Shown piece after piece: positions 26,814 to 35,418 of a DNA stretch of 64,000 nt (within the stretch, counting starts at the first letter, position 1; the number at the start of each line of letters is the position of its first letter). Under the pieces are notes generated by a model that was given only the letters and a program-made list of their open reading frames with translations, was not told the DNA's origin and did no database searches. Source of the stretch: Paenibacillus allorhizosphaerae (GTDB lineage: Bacteria; Bacillota; Bacilli; Paenibacillales; NBRC-103111); contig NZ_CAJVCE010000003.1 in assembly GCF_910594985.1 (NCBI RefSeq), forward strand, positions 186,001 through 250,000. The letters are read 5' to 3'. Position numbers and translations under genes: made by a program.

Positions 26814-28130
26814 TTATTTGGCCTTTTCCTCGGCGATCATTTTGCTCGTTTCCTCATCAATTTGCCTGAAAGCGGTGTTCATATCGATTTTATCACTGCC
26901 GAGATCTACAGTAGGCTTGGCGAAAATGGTGCGCGCTTTCGTTTCATATTTCGTTTTGGGTGCAATCGGGGAAAACTTCCATTTAAGAATGGCCTGATAG
27001 TTTTTATTCGGGTATTTGGCCTTCGTACCGAACGCTTTAAGCACCTTTTCGTTTTGCAGTACGGGAATGATCGCTCTTTCGGACAAGCTGAGCTGCGCTT
27101 CCTCGGACAGCATAAACTTCAGCACTTCCATCGCCTCGTCCTTATGCTTGCTGACCGACGTAATGCCGAAGAGGGTAGGAAGCGTCTGCGGTCCTTTGCC
27201 CGGCAGCTCTTTAAATGTCGGGTAAGCGACCAGGTCCCAATTCATCATGCTCATATCTTTATTCAGAAACGTATTGGCCAAATAATCGAGCATCGCCACG
27301 TTTTTATCTTTCACAAAGTTATCTTCGACCAAACTTTTGTTATCCGAGGTTTTTCTCAAGGCGGTTAATTGAGTGTAGATCGTCTTCCATCGTTCATCGG
27401 TCAAGATGGTCGGCTTCTCTGTTTTCGGATCAATGAAAGGAATGGAAAACGCGCTCATATTCAGCTGAGGCTGACTACCTGTTGCAATGCCGTAGTACTC
27501 CTGGCCGCCATCCGTTCTCCGTAATTTTCTGGCCAGATCACTCACCTGATCCCACGTCATGCCATCCTGCGGATAAGCGATACCGAATCGGTCGAAAATA
27601 TCTTTGTTGTAATACAATGCCGCCGTATTAATAACAATTGGAAGCGCATACATTTTGCCTTCGGACATTTGTTTGATTATATCGATGGTCGAAGGTTCTA
27701 ACGTTTTCAAGTCAAGCCCATGCTTCTTGATCAGATCAGTCATATCGAACTGCAGCCCATACTCAATCAGCTGAGGAATCGTGGAGTTCACATCCTGCCA
27801 GACGATGTCGATCTGGGTTCCCGAGCTGATGATCTCCGGAAGCGTAGTTCCTTTGCCGATTGCGATATATTCGATATTATAATTCGGGAACTTCTTTCTC
27901 ATCGCATCGCCGAACCGTTCGTAAAACGCTTCCTGGCTCCAGGTTGAAGTGGAATAAAACGTCAGGCTTACCGGATCTTTGCTTTTCTCCGCCGTACCGC
28001 TCTGAATGTCATTTGCTTCGCTGCCGTTGCTGCTGCAAGCGGCCAGCGGCACGACCAGCGTACCGATCGACATCCATTGCAACCATTTTTTTGCCGTGTT
28101 CGGCTTCTTTTCACCGTGATTTTGACCCAT
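26814..28130 (-). CDS. Extracellular solute-binding lipoprotein (SBP A)
   Basis: 438 residues with lipobox PLAAC (Cys 32). It shares YYNKDIFDRFG, YPQDGMTWD and NTAFRQIDEETSK with the local family and is the closest relative of SBP C (42561-43874): both have VSLTFYSTSTWSQEAFYERFG-type starts, a shared NDNEKVLKAFGTK-like stretch and the same FSPIAPKTKYE/FTPIAMKTKYE ending. It lies downstream of amidohydrolase A and Rieske A, behind a terminator-like palindrome, so it probably has its own promoter. A degenerate class 1 pair (TTGAC at 28222, weaker partner at 28200) lies upstream. Confidence 0.93.
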   Translation of the reverse strand: MGQNHGEKKPNTAKKWLQWMSIGTLVVPLAACSSNGSEANDIQSGTAEKSKDPVSLTFYSTSTWSQEAFYERFGDAMRKKFPNYNIEYIAIGKGTTLPEIISSGTQIDIVWQDVNSTIPQLIEYGLQFDMTDLIKKHGLDLKTLEPSTIDIIKQMSEGKMYALPIVINTAALYYNKDIFDRFGIAYPQDGMTWDQVSDLARKLRRTDGGQEYYGIATGSQPQLNMSAFSIPFIDPKTEKPTILTDERWKTIYTQLTALRKTSDNKSLVEDNFVKDKNVAMLDYLANTFLNKDMSMMNWDLVAYPTFKELPGKGPQTLPTLFGITSVSKHKDEAMEVLKFMLSEEAQLSLSERAIIPVLQNEKVLKAFGTKAKYPNKNYQAILKWKFSPIAPKTKYETKARTIFAKPTVDLGSDKIDMNTAFRQIDEETSKMIAEEKAK

Positions 28131-28242
28131 AGTTCCGCCCCTTTATGATATCCCCCAATTTATTGCTTCCCTTAGTCAACCCTTCCTTGCGGGATGCAAT
28201 TATCGCTTTGCGATGATACATTTGACTTTGCAGCCCAGCAGA

Positions 28243-28266
28243 AAGCCGGCTGCATGCAGCCGGCTT
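28243..28266 (-). terminator. Terminator-like palindrome after Rieske A
   Basis: A perfect 24-bp palindrome (AAGCCGGCTGCA and its complement) lies 23 bp past the Rieske A stop and is followed on the minus strand by TTTCTGCTG. It separates Rieske A from SBP A. Confidence 0.65.
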
Positions 28267-28288
28267 CGATTACGGGGCCGGTTCCCAG

Positions 28289-28714
28289 CTACATATGCAC
28301 GATTACGTGACCCTCTTCAACGGATACGTCGAATTTTTCTACCGTTACCTCGTACGATTTCGTTCGCATCGCCGGATCGACGATCATGCAGCCGGTCTTG
28401 ATATCGAATTCCCACTGATGCCACGGGCAGCGTACGATTTCGCCTTCCCGCTCGTACTCGAAGCTTCCCGGGCTATGCGAGACGACGAGCGGCTTTACCA
28501 GCCCCTTGCACAGCTCCGCTCCCTGGTGCGGACAGACGTTGCGCAGCGCATGAAATTGTCCGTTGATGTTATACACTCCAATGCTGCGTCCGCCGGCTTC
28601 CACGATCTTCTTGGCTCCGGGCGGAATTTCTGATACGGTGGCTACGATATGCCGCTGCAGTGGAGCTGTGGATTTGGATGATGTCAATCCTTGTGACGGC
28701 GACGGCTTGCTCAT
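28289..28714 (-). CDS. Small Rieske [2Fe-2S] protein A
   Basis: 141 residues, a stand-alone Rieske domain with both cluster motifs: CPHQGAE (Cys 61, His 63) and CPWHQWEF (Cys 96, His 99). No signal peptide or oxygenase domain, so it should act as a cytosolic electron carrier. It overlaps the amidohydrolase A stop by 4 bp (ATGA), which implies coupled translation and probably joint function. Similar stand-alone Rieske proteins donate electrons to oxygenases or reductases, but none is encoded next to it. Paralogous to the broken gene at 41071-41248 and more distantly to Rieske B and D. Confidence 0.93.
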   Translation of the reverse strand: MSKPSPSQGLTSSKSTAPLQRHIVATVSEIPPGAKKIVEAGGRSIGVYNINGQFHALRNVCPHQGAELCKGLVKPLVVSHSPGSFEYEREGEIVRCPWHQWEFDIKTGCMIVDPAMRTKSYEVTVEKFDVSVEEGHVIVHM

Positions 28715-29850
28715 GCCTGTTCCTCCTCTCGCACCGAATCGATCGAGGGAAGACCGTACAGTTCAGCCGCATTTTGATAAAAGACGCGGTCCGCCAACTC
28801 ATGTTCCATCCTCGGCAGCGCATGCTGAGGGGAATCGAAGTCCCAGTGCGGATAGTCGCTGCAGAACATCATCGTCTCTTTCGCATAAATGGCTTCCATC
28901 ATTTGATCGAACATTTCTCGGTTCGGTGTCGTTTCGATCGGCTGCGTCGTCACGCGTACGCGATCGCGGAAATATTCGCTCGGCTTTTTGCGGACCCACG
29001 GCGTTTGTACCCGCAGCGCCTTCCAATCCTGGTCAAGCCGCCATAGGTACGGCACGATCCAGAACACACCCGCCTCCTGCAGCACGACCTTCAGTGTCGG
29101 GAACCGTTCGAACACGCCCTCAAAGATGAAGCTAGCCAGGTGCGCCATCATCACCTGCGGACGGGCCGCACGCGATTCGATGTAGTGGGTGACGTGACCG
29201 GCGCCGGTCGCCGGAACGTTCATGCCGGCTCCTTCTCCGCTGACGTGGATCGTAAGCGGCAAATTATGCCGAACGCACGCTTCGTATATCGGATAATAAT
29301 ATCGGTTACCGTATGGAAATATCGCTCCGTTCTGGACAAGAACCTGAACGATTTCGGGACGCGATCCGATGCGGTCAATTTCTTTGGCAGCCGCTGCAGG
29401 ATCCTGCTTCGGGATCAGGATGGAGCCTCTAAGCCGCTTATCGCCTGCAAGCCAATGCTCCAGCGTATAATCGTTCACTGCGCTGCAGTAAGCAGCCGCA
29501 TAATCAAAATTGATGGTAGACTGTACGCCCAAGCTTTCGCCGGTCAGAATGCCGTACTTAATGTTGTACGGATCGAGCAGATGCTTCTGCATATACTCCA
29601 GACTGCTGCCGGCCGGACCGCCTTCCGGAGGAAACGAATCGACCATTCTTCCGCCGACTCCGCCGTTAAAGTGCATCGAGCCCGGCATCGCCGAACCATA
29701 CGTTTCGACAAGCTCCCGATATTCCCGCGGCAAGTACGGTTTGATCACGTTCAGCCCCGTAAATTGGTGAATATCGCAATCGATAATCGGACGCTTCACC
29801 TTCATGCGTTGAACCGTCGCCTGCTTCGTACTGTCCTCTGTCGTTTGCAT
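28711..29850 (-). CDS. Amidohydrolase A (ACMSD/decarboxylase-type TIM barrel)
   Basis: 379 residues of the amidohydrolase-2 superfamily. Likely metal and catalytic positions are DCDIH near the N-terminus, the His in TIHVSGEG, the His in MMAHLASF and the Asp in CSDYPHWDF. Relatives include ACMSD, gamma-resorcylate and 5-carboxyvanillate decarboxylases and some hydrolases; which one applies is unknown. GGAGGGG lies 6 bp before the ATG at 29850; an upstream TTG is rejected. Strongly similar to amidohydrolase C: a block of over 30 residues around RAARPQVMMAHLASF is identical. Transcribed from a class 1 promoter together with Rieske A. Confidence 0.92.
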   Translation of the reverse strand: MQTTEDSTKQATVQRMKVKRPIIDCDIHQFTGLNVIKPYLPREYRELVETYGSAMPGSMHFNGGVGGRMVDSFPPEGGPAGSSLEYMQKHLLDPYNIKYGILTGESLGVQSTINFDYAAAYCSAVNDYTLEHWLAGDKRLRGSILIPKQDPAAAAKEIDRIGSRPEIVQVLVQNGAIFPYGNRYYYPIYEACVRHNLPLTIHVSGEGAGMNVPATGAGHVTHYIESRAARPQVMMAHLASFIFEGVFERFPTLKVVLQEAGVFWIVPYLWRLDQDWKALRVQTPWVRKKPSEYFRDRVRVTTQPIETTPNREMFDQMMEAIYAKETMMFCSDYPHWDFDSPQHALPRMEHELADRVFYQNAAELYGLPSIDSVREEEQA

Positions 29851-29896
29851 TTCTTTCCCCTCCAACATATGTCGCTTATATGATGTTTACAAGCTT

Positions 29897-29966
29897 ATTG
29901 TAGCTCGGCGGGGATCAAATGAATCGCTGATAATTGACGGATTTATACTTGATTATTGACCATTTT
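29897..29966 (-). promoter_or_regulatory. Class 1 operator and promoter (amidohydrolase A)
   Basis: Two TTGAC half-sites read on the plus strand at 29934-29938 and 29956-29960, 22 bp apart. The nearer one is 31 bp from a minus-strand TACAAT -10 (29897-29902) 47 bp before the start codon. The distal half overlaps the 3' end of the upstream AraC gene. Direct repeats two helical turns apart are typical AraC-family operators. Confidence 0.78.
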
Positions 29967-30858
29967 GCGGTTCAAATATTTTCTGGCGGTAAGCGGACGG
30001 CGTTTCTCCGGTCAATGTCTTGAAATGCTTGCTAAGATGGGAAGAGGAAGGAAACCCGATCATGTAAGCGATATCGGTAATGGACACATCCGGAGCTTCG
30101 CGCAGCAGCCGTTTGCCTTCCGCTACGCGCTGCAAAAGTACATATTGATAGAAGCTGATGCCCATCTCCTTGGTAAAGCTTCGCGTCAAGTATTCTTCGC
30201 TGACAGCGAATCGTTTGGAAACCGCCTTGAGCGATAAATCCTCTCCAAGACCTTGGCACACATAATCCGAGCATATCTGCACAAGATCGGTTACTTTGCC
30301 ATTCGATTGCGGGGATAACGTAGCCGTCTGGGTTTCACCCAAACTTCTTTCCAGGAAAACGGTGATCTCCAGCGTATGAGACAATGCCATGCGTTCCCAG
30401 CCGACTTCCCGAACCGTGAGCTCGTGCCGCAGCATCCTGCACATTTCCTCAAGCTGTTGAAACTGTTTCGGGGTGAGCGAGAAATTCAGGCACGAGTCTT
30501 CCGGAATCCATCCAAAATCGATTAGACGATGCAAGCTCGGAAGCGTATGGCTATCGTCTCCGCCGAAATTGACACTGATGACAGTCCGCTTATAGGACGA
30601 TTTGGAAATCATCTGATGCGGTACCATGCCTCGAAAAACGAGTACAGAACGAGGATTCTGCAGCAATATTTGTTTTCCGACAACCATTGTGCCGGCTCCA
30701 TCGTGCGTGATGTGAATTTCCAATCCGGGATGATAGTGAAAGTCGGTCCCCTTGATCCACTGGTTACTGTGCATGACTATCGGAAAGCGATTCAACTTTT
30801 TCTCCATATCCGTGTTCCATTGAAGCTTCTCATTGATGATTGAATCTTTCATATCCAT
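29953..30858 (-). CDS. AraC-family regulator (copy 1 of a tandem pair)
   Basis: 301 residues: cupin-type domain (HYHPGLEIHITHDGAGTMVV, RSVLVFRGMVPHQM) and two helix-turn-helix units (SLKAVSKRFAVSEEYLTR, ITDIAYMIGFPSSSHLSKHF). It is a close paralogue of the next gene and is transcribed with it. It lies directly upstream of amidohydrolase A, and the class 1 operator of that gene overlaps its stop codon, so it is a prime candidate for the class 1 binding protein. AGGAG lies 9 bp before the ATG. Confidence 0.92.
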   Translation of the reverse strand: MDMKDSIINEKLQWNTDMEKKLNRFPIVMHSNQWIKGTDFHYHPGLEIHITHDGAGTMVVGKQILLQNPRSVLVFRGMVPHQMISKSSYKRTVISVNFGGDDSHTLPSLHRLIDFGWIPEDSCLNFSLTPKQFQQLEEMCRMLRHELTVREVGWERMALSHTLEITVFLERSLGETQTATLSPQSNGKVTDLVQICSDYVCQGLGEDLSLKAVSKRFAVSEEYLTRSFTKEMGISFYQYVLLQRVAEGKRLLREAPDVSITDIAYMIGFPSSSHLSKHFKTLTGETPSAYRQKIFEPQNGQ

Positions 30859-30938
30859 AGCCCGTGTCTCCTATTCAAAGATACGTATATATTCTTGGTC
30901 ACAAATGTCATAGGCGGTCGCTTCATCCAACGATGCCG

Positions 30939-31835
30939 CTACGTATCAATCATCTTCTGACGGTAGACGGACGGCGTTTCCTCGGTCAACAGCTTGAAGT
31001 GGCGGCTAAAGTGGGAGGATGACGGGAACCCGATCATGTATGCAATATCGGAGATGGACACATCGGGTACCTCCCGAAGCAAGCGTTTACCCTCGGCCAC
31101 CCGCTGCAGCAGCACATATTGGTAAAAGCTGATGCCCATCTCCTTGGTGAAGCTGCGCGTCAAATATGCTTCGCTGACGGCGAATCGACGTGCGACCGTT
31201 TTTAACGACAAGTCTTCCCCCAAATTTCCGCACACAAAGTCCGAGCACTGCTGCACAAGATCCGATTTTCTGCCTGACGGTTGAGAAGACAATGCCGTTA
31301 CCTGCTCCGGCTCGACCAGCATCCTTTGCAGAAAGACGGACATTTGCAGCACTTGAGCTAGTACAACCTGCTCCCAGCCGGTACCTCGGGCCATCAGCTC
31401 GTGCCTCAACTCCTTGACCATCTCTTCCATCCTTAGAAACTGCTTCGGGGTAAGCGAGAAATTCAGGCACGAGTCGTTTGGAATCCAAGCAAATTCGATC
31501 AATTGGTGCAGGCTCGGCAGCATGCCGGTATCTTCATCGCCGAAATTAATACTGACGACGGAACGTTTATAGGAAGAACGGGAAATCATCTGGTGTGGGA
31601 CCATGCCACGAAAAACAAGCACAGAACGAGGTGATTGCAGAACGATTTGCTTGCCGACAACCATCGTTCCTGTACCCTCGTGCGTCATGTGGAATTCCAG
31701 GCCGGGGTGGTAATGGAGACCAGTTCCTTTCTTCCACTGGTTGCTGTGCAATACGATTGGGAAGTGCTTCAACTTTTTAACCATATCCTTATTCCAATCA
31801 ATATTGTTGTTTTTAATCATGTCCTTCATGTCCAT
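30939..31835 (-). CDS. AraC-family regulator (copy 2 of a tandem pair)
   Basis: 298 residues with the same layout as the downstream copy (HYHPGLEFHMTHEGTGTMVV; SLKTVARRFAVSEAYLTR; ISDIAYMIGFPSSSHFSRHF). Estimated by eye at well over 60 percent identity, strongest in the DNA-binding part (SFTKEMGISFYQYVLLQRVA is identical). The start is taken as ATG at 31835 after a GGGGGA site, aligning with copy 1; an upstream in-frame start at 31931 would run through the terminator. The homology continues about 55 bp into the 5' region, so the duplication included the control region. Confidence 0.9.
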   Translation of the reverse strand: MDMKDMIKNNNIDWNKDMVKKLKHFPIVLHSNQWKKGTGLHYHPGLEFHMTHEGTGTMVVGKQIVLQSPRSVLVFRGMVPHQMISRSSYKRSVVSINFGDEDTGMLPSLHQLIEFAWIPNDSCLNFSLTPKQFLRMEEMVKELRHELMARGTGWEQVVLAQVLQMSVFLQRMLVEPEQVTALSSQPSGRKSDLVQQCSDFVCGNLGEDLSLKTVARRFAVSEAYLTRSFTKEMGISFYQYVLLQRVAEGKRLLREVPDVSISDIAYMIGFPSSSHFSRHFKLLTEETPSVYRQKMIDT

Positions 31836-31862
31836 AGCCCGTGTCCCCCATCTGAAGATACG

Positions 31863-31884
31863 CATAGTTATACTGTTAACTATG
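31863..31884. promoter_or_regulatory. Palindrome upstream of AraC copy 2
   Basis: CATAGTTA and TAACTATG form perfect 8-bp arms around TACTGT, 28 bp before the AraC start. It may be an operator or a leader hairpin. The matching position upstream of AraC copy 1 is not palindromic. Confidence 0.35.
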
Positions 31885-31913
31885 TCACAGACAACCGCTT
31901 CATTCAACGTAAA

Positions 31914-31944
31914 AAATCCTCCTCGCAACATGCGAAGGAGGATT
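31914..31944 (-). terminator. Terminator of the dehydratase-FAD-GH43 operon
   Basis: A 14-bp stem (AAATCCTCCTCGCA with TGCGAAGGAGGATTT) around a short loop lies 30 bp after the stop at 31975 and is followed on the minus strand by a T run. Confidence 0.9.
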
Positions 31945-31974
31945 TCAAGCCGATGCTGGATGCTGATTCAAGCG

Positions 31975-33402
31975 TTACCATTTTTTGTACTTCCGATGCT
32001 TCAAGTAAATGAAGCCCATGATCATAGAAGCGCCGGCAAGTATGCTGAGCAGCACTGTCGGATATGCAGTACGTTCATCGTTCTGCTCGGATTCACCTGC
32101 TGCCGATACGTTTTCCTTTGTTAGTTTTGTTACATTATTATTTGCTTTATGCATGCTGAACGCCGCGATGACTTTTTTTGCTTCCGGATTCGTCATATTT
32201 TTAACGTTGCCGTTTCTTGTTACATAATCTTCAATGCCCGATGGTCTTTGATTTGTGTTCGCTACTTGTATCGGCTTCGGATTGCCGAAGCCTTTGGTCA
32301 AGTCGGTGAAGGTCGTGTAGTACATGCCGCCGTCGGTTATCAGATTCGCTGAATTATACACATAGTTATCCGTATACAAGTAAAAGGTATCGCCAATCTG
32401 CACCGGATAATTGCCTTCAAATAGCCTTTTAAATTTGCGGCTTCCTGCATCTATAAACTCATTAGGAGCTTCTGTCCCCGTGCCCGAATAGACAAGGGCA
32501 GTTAAAATTCGTTTCCATGGTATTTCCATCATGAGATCATCCGCTCCCCAGACCTCAATCTCGCCCCACGGATCTACTTTGGTAAACAGAATATACGAAT
32601 AACCGTATTTTTGCTTATTGTCCTTATGTATAAAGACATAGGAACCGATCCTGCTGATTTGTTCTTTTTCGCCCTTATAGAGCTTATAAGACAATCCTTC
32701 TCCTTCTCCCCAATTGACCTTTCTCGGTTTCCCGAAGGCGATGTTTTTGCGGTTCAGGTCTTCTTTGCTTTGATCGTCTGTCCCCCAGCTTTCGACCGGA
32801 ATGATATAGGTGTCCATAATGGGGTATGATGGAAAGGGCAGCAATCCATGGGTAATTCGCGGTTGCGAGCTTTCAAAGCTGACAATAACATAGGTCTTAT
32901 CGCCGTCCTCGACCCATTTCGGCCCCCAGTTATACACTTTTCCCGGCCGCTTTCCCTCTATATTCGTTATTTCGTATCTGGCGTTATTGAGATTCGTCCA
33001 ATTCATCAAATCACTGCTCTTTTGAATATGAACCGCAAACAGTTCCTTCTCCGAAGCCGTCGATAACATGTAGAAAGTTCCGTCTTTATACATGAGACTT
33101 GAATCTCTTCCGGACAGGCCGGATTCTCCCAAATATGTAAAGTCCGTTCCGTTATTGGAGGCATACAATCCTATTCTTCGATCAATCGGACGCTTTGGCT
33201 CTTTTTCGGACATCGCCTTCGTACTGGCCGTGAAGAATGTACCGATGATCAAGTCTCCGTTTTCAAAATCTACGCGGTGATTCATAACCTTCCCATTCCT
33301 ATCGGAACCGCTCGCGGCATACGAATTTTGAGCGGCAGAGGGGATGCTGCTGATCAACACAAACAAGAAAACAAGAACATAGCTTACGATTTTTCTTTTC
33401 AT
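31975..33402 (-). CDS. Membrane-anchored GH43-like beta-propeller protein
   Basis: 475 residues. Signal peptide 1-30, then propeller blades (RDSSLMYKDGTFYMLST, SSDLMNWTN, WGPKWVEDGDKTYVIVS, GDTFYLYTDNYVYN) typical of GH43/invertase-like folds. The last 27 residues are a single membrane helix (TVLLSILAGASMIMGFIYL) and a basic tail, so the enzyme hangs on the outer face of the membrane; there is no LPxTG sortase signal. It is last in the operon with the FAD oxidoreductase and dehydratase (38 bp gap). The catalytic acids were not assigned, so it could also be a binding protein. Confidence 0.78.
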   Translation of the reverse strand: MKRKIVSYVLVFLFVLISSIPSAAQNSYAASGSDRNGKVMNHRVDFENGDLIIGTFFTASTKAMSEKEPKRPIDRRIGLYASNNGTDFTYLGESGLSGRDSSLMYKDGTFYMLSTASEKELFAVHIQKSSDLMNWTNLNNARYEITNIEGKRPGKVYNWGPKWVEDGDKTYVIVSFESSQPRITHGLLPFPSYPIMDTYIIPVESWGTDDQSKEDLNRKNIAFGKPRKVNWGEGEGLSYKLYKGEKEQISRIGSYVFIHKDNKQKYGYSYILFTKVDPWGEIEVWGADDLMMEIPWKRILTALVYSGTGTEAPNEFIDAGSRKFKRLFEGNYPVQIGDTFYLYTDNYVYNSANLITDGGMYYTTFTDLTKGFGNPKPIQVANTNQRPSGIEDYVTRNGNVKNMTNPEAKKVIAAFSMHKANNNVTKLTKENVSAAGESEQNDERTAYPTVLLSILAGASMIMGFIYLKHRKYKKW

Positions 33403-33440
33403 AAGTCAGTCCTTTCTTTTTAGATCGGACAAACGGTTGC

Positions 33441-35393
33441 TCATCTTCCCCCGCACAATCGATACAACATCAGACACGCGTTCCCCTGAGTTATGGCTTC
33501 TTCGGGTTCCGTTTCCAAAGGCCACCGCAGCCCCTCTATACCGTGCTTGCTTAGTTCATATTTTACGATTTGGAAAAACTCGTTCCCGCTCACAGGCTCC
33601 GGCTCCGCCGCCCGCCGGGACCGCTCCTTTGCCATCTTATCTGCCGTCTCGAGAGGGCTCAAGTCTCCTGCTGCCAAATGTCCCAATGCTTTCGCCCATA
33701 TGCGGGCGGTATACCAGTCAAGCAGCGCTTCCGGCTTGGCCTCGTAGGCATCGAAGAAGCCTTTGGTCCCGAAATACTGTACGGCTGGCTCCCATCCCTG
33801 TCCGGCCGATAGATCGAAATCTTGAAACAAGCTGACCATCACCCGGTTGTCAGCCAGCTTACGAACGAGCCGGTTCGCGTCCAGTTTTCCCGGCGTCGTC
33901 CCCAGCTCCGCAGCAAGTGAAACGGCAAATGCAGCCGATTCCCCCAATTGGATAAATACAGGCTCCAGCCGGAGCGTACCCCACCCCATATGCGAGCAGG
34001 ACAGGCATACAGTCACCAGCAGATTATCCGTATCTTTCGGCAGCAAAACACGGTAAGGAATCTGCGAAGCCCGCGTTATATCGGTCAAATTCAGTACGCC
34101 GTCGTTCAGGCTGCCGGATCGCCGGTCCGCTGTACAATCGTGAGAGCTGACCGGCCAATCGGCAATGCCGACCGAGTCGGCATGGATGAGGGCCCGCTGT
34201 ATGCCGGGCGCCTGTAAGGCGTCATGCTCCGTGAATACGTAACGCCCAACCAGACGCCTGCCCTCTCGGACCAATATTTCATAAGGGAAGTGACCATTAT
34301 CGGCAAACTCGTCCTTGGGCAGCCCCCAACGCAGCGCTTCCAGCCGGACCTCCGGACGAACCGCCACGTCATGCTGAAGGAAATACAGCATGCCTAGCGC
34401 AAAATCTTTATGCTTGCGAACGATTTCCTCCCGGCGGGCCCAATTCGCCGTCGGATATTCCAAATTTGCGCCCAGCAGCAGCGGGTCGTTCCATGTCAAT
34501 TTCTCGTTAGGCAGATGGCTCCTGAGCGACCAACTGCCGTCGCTTAGCAGGAGATGGCTCCGCAGTGGGAACGTTGAGTCATCGTGTTCCTCCGGCTTCT
34601 TCACAATGCCCAAGTACAGATTTCTATCATAAGTTTCCGGCCTATCCGGGTATACCCGGTTGTCCGGGTTGCAGGTCAAGATGACCCGGAAATTATAAGC
34701 TTGGAACGCATCGTCGCCTTCACCGGAAGGGTCGGCAAAAATCCGCTGTCCGGAGTCCGAAATCGTACGCAAGTCGAGCAATCCGTCCACGGCATCCGGT
34801 GAAATCGGCCCGCCGCCCGGAAAGACGAACAATTTTCCCGCATGCGGTTCGCCATACGCGTTGCGCCCTTCACGGCCGGTTCGCATTTCCGCCCCCGACT
34901 CGGCAGCAAGATCTCCTTCGTAGCTTGCATCGACGAACGCATCCGCTTCGAGCCGGATCAAAGAACCGTCATCAAAGCTTTGCAGCGTTACGGCCGACAA
35001 CCTTCGACCCGACCTCTCCACGGATACCGGATAATACCGGTACAAGGTTGAAATCCGGGGCTCCGCATGGACCAGGTCCGTGAACACCCGCTCGGCAACA
35101 TGCGGCTCGACGTGCAGCTTTCCTTTGGCGTAGCACGCCTGATATTGTTTGGATTCCTCGCCGTATACCGATCTGTAATACTCCCGCACATGGCGAACGA
35201 ACGCTTCATAGATTGGAGCGCGAAACCCGGCATACACGTTATCCGTCACACCGAGCCCGGAGCTCATGATGCCACCCAGCCTGCTCGTAAAACTGACTAA
35301 CACGACATGCAGGCCTTCTCTGGAGCACCGTACGGCACAAGCGACTCCGCTTGGCGTTCCTCCGACAACAACGACGTCCGCTTTGCGATTCAT
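33441..35393 (-). CDS. FAD-dependent oxidoreductase (PF12831-type)
   Basis: 650 residues with an N-terminal FAD-binding Rossmann motif (VVVVGGTPSGVACAV) and the RLGGIMSSGLG segment typical of the FAD_oxidored family common in glycan utilisation clusters. AGGAGG lies 6 bp before the ATG at 35393. No signal peptide. It follows the enolase-superfamily gene by 25 bp. Its substrate is unknown; electron transfer between this flavoprotein and the Rieske proteins of the same regulon is possible but speculative. Confidence 0.87.
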   Translation of the reverse strand: MNRKADVVVVGGTPSGVACAVRCSREGLHVVLVSFTSRLGGIMSSGLGVTDNVYAGFRAPIYEAFVRHVREYYRSVYGEESKQYQACYAKGKLHVEPHVAERVFTDLVHAEPRISTLYRYYPVSVERSGRRLSAVTLQSFDDGSLIRLEADAFVDASYEGDLAAESGAEMRTGREGRNAYGEPHAGKLFVFPGGGPISPDAVDGLLDLRTISDSGQRIFADPSGEGDDAFQAYNFRVILTCNPDNRVYPDRPETYDRNLYLGIVKKPEEHDDSTFPLRSHLLLSDGSWSLRSHLPNEKLTWNDPLLLGANLEYPTANWARREEIVRKHKDFALGMLYFLQHDVAVRPEVRLEALRWGLPKDEFADNGHFPYEILVREGRRLVGRYVFTEHDALQAPGIQRALIHADSVGIADWPVSSHDCTADRRSGSLNDGVLNLTDITRASQIPYRVLLPKDTDNLLVTVCLSCSHMGWGTLRLEPVFIQLGESAAFAVSLAAELGTTPGKLDANRLVRKLADNRVMVSLFQDFDLSAGQGWEPAVQYFGTKGFFDAYEAKPEALLDWYTARIWAKALGHLAAGDLSPLETADKMAKERSRRAAEPEPVSGNEFFQIVKYELSKHGIEGLRWPLETEPEEAITQGNACLMLYRLCGGR

Positions 35394-35418
35394 GAGCTGC
35401 CTCCTTTTGTTTGCTCCC

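Noticed and set aside
28200-28226. Fifth class 1 operator upstream of SBP A
   Set aside because: Only one half-site (TTGAC at 28222) is good; the partner is TTATC and the matching -10 is AGCAAT, so it is kept only as a weak candidate.
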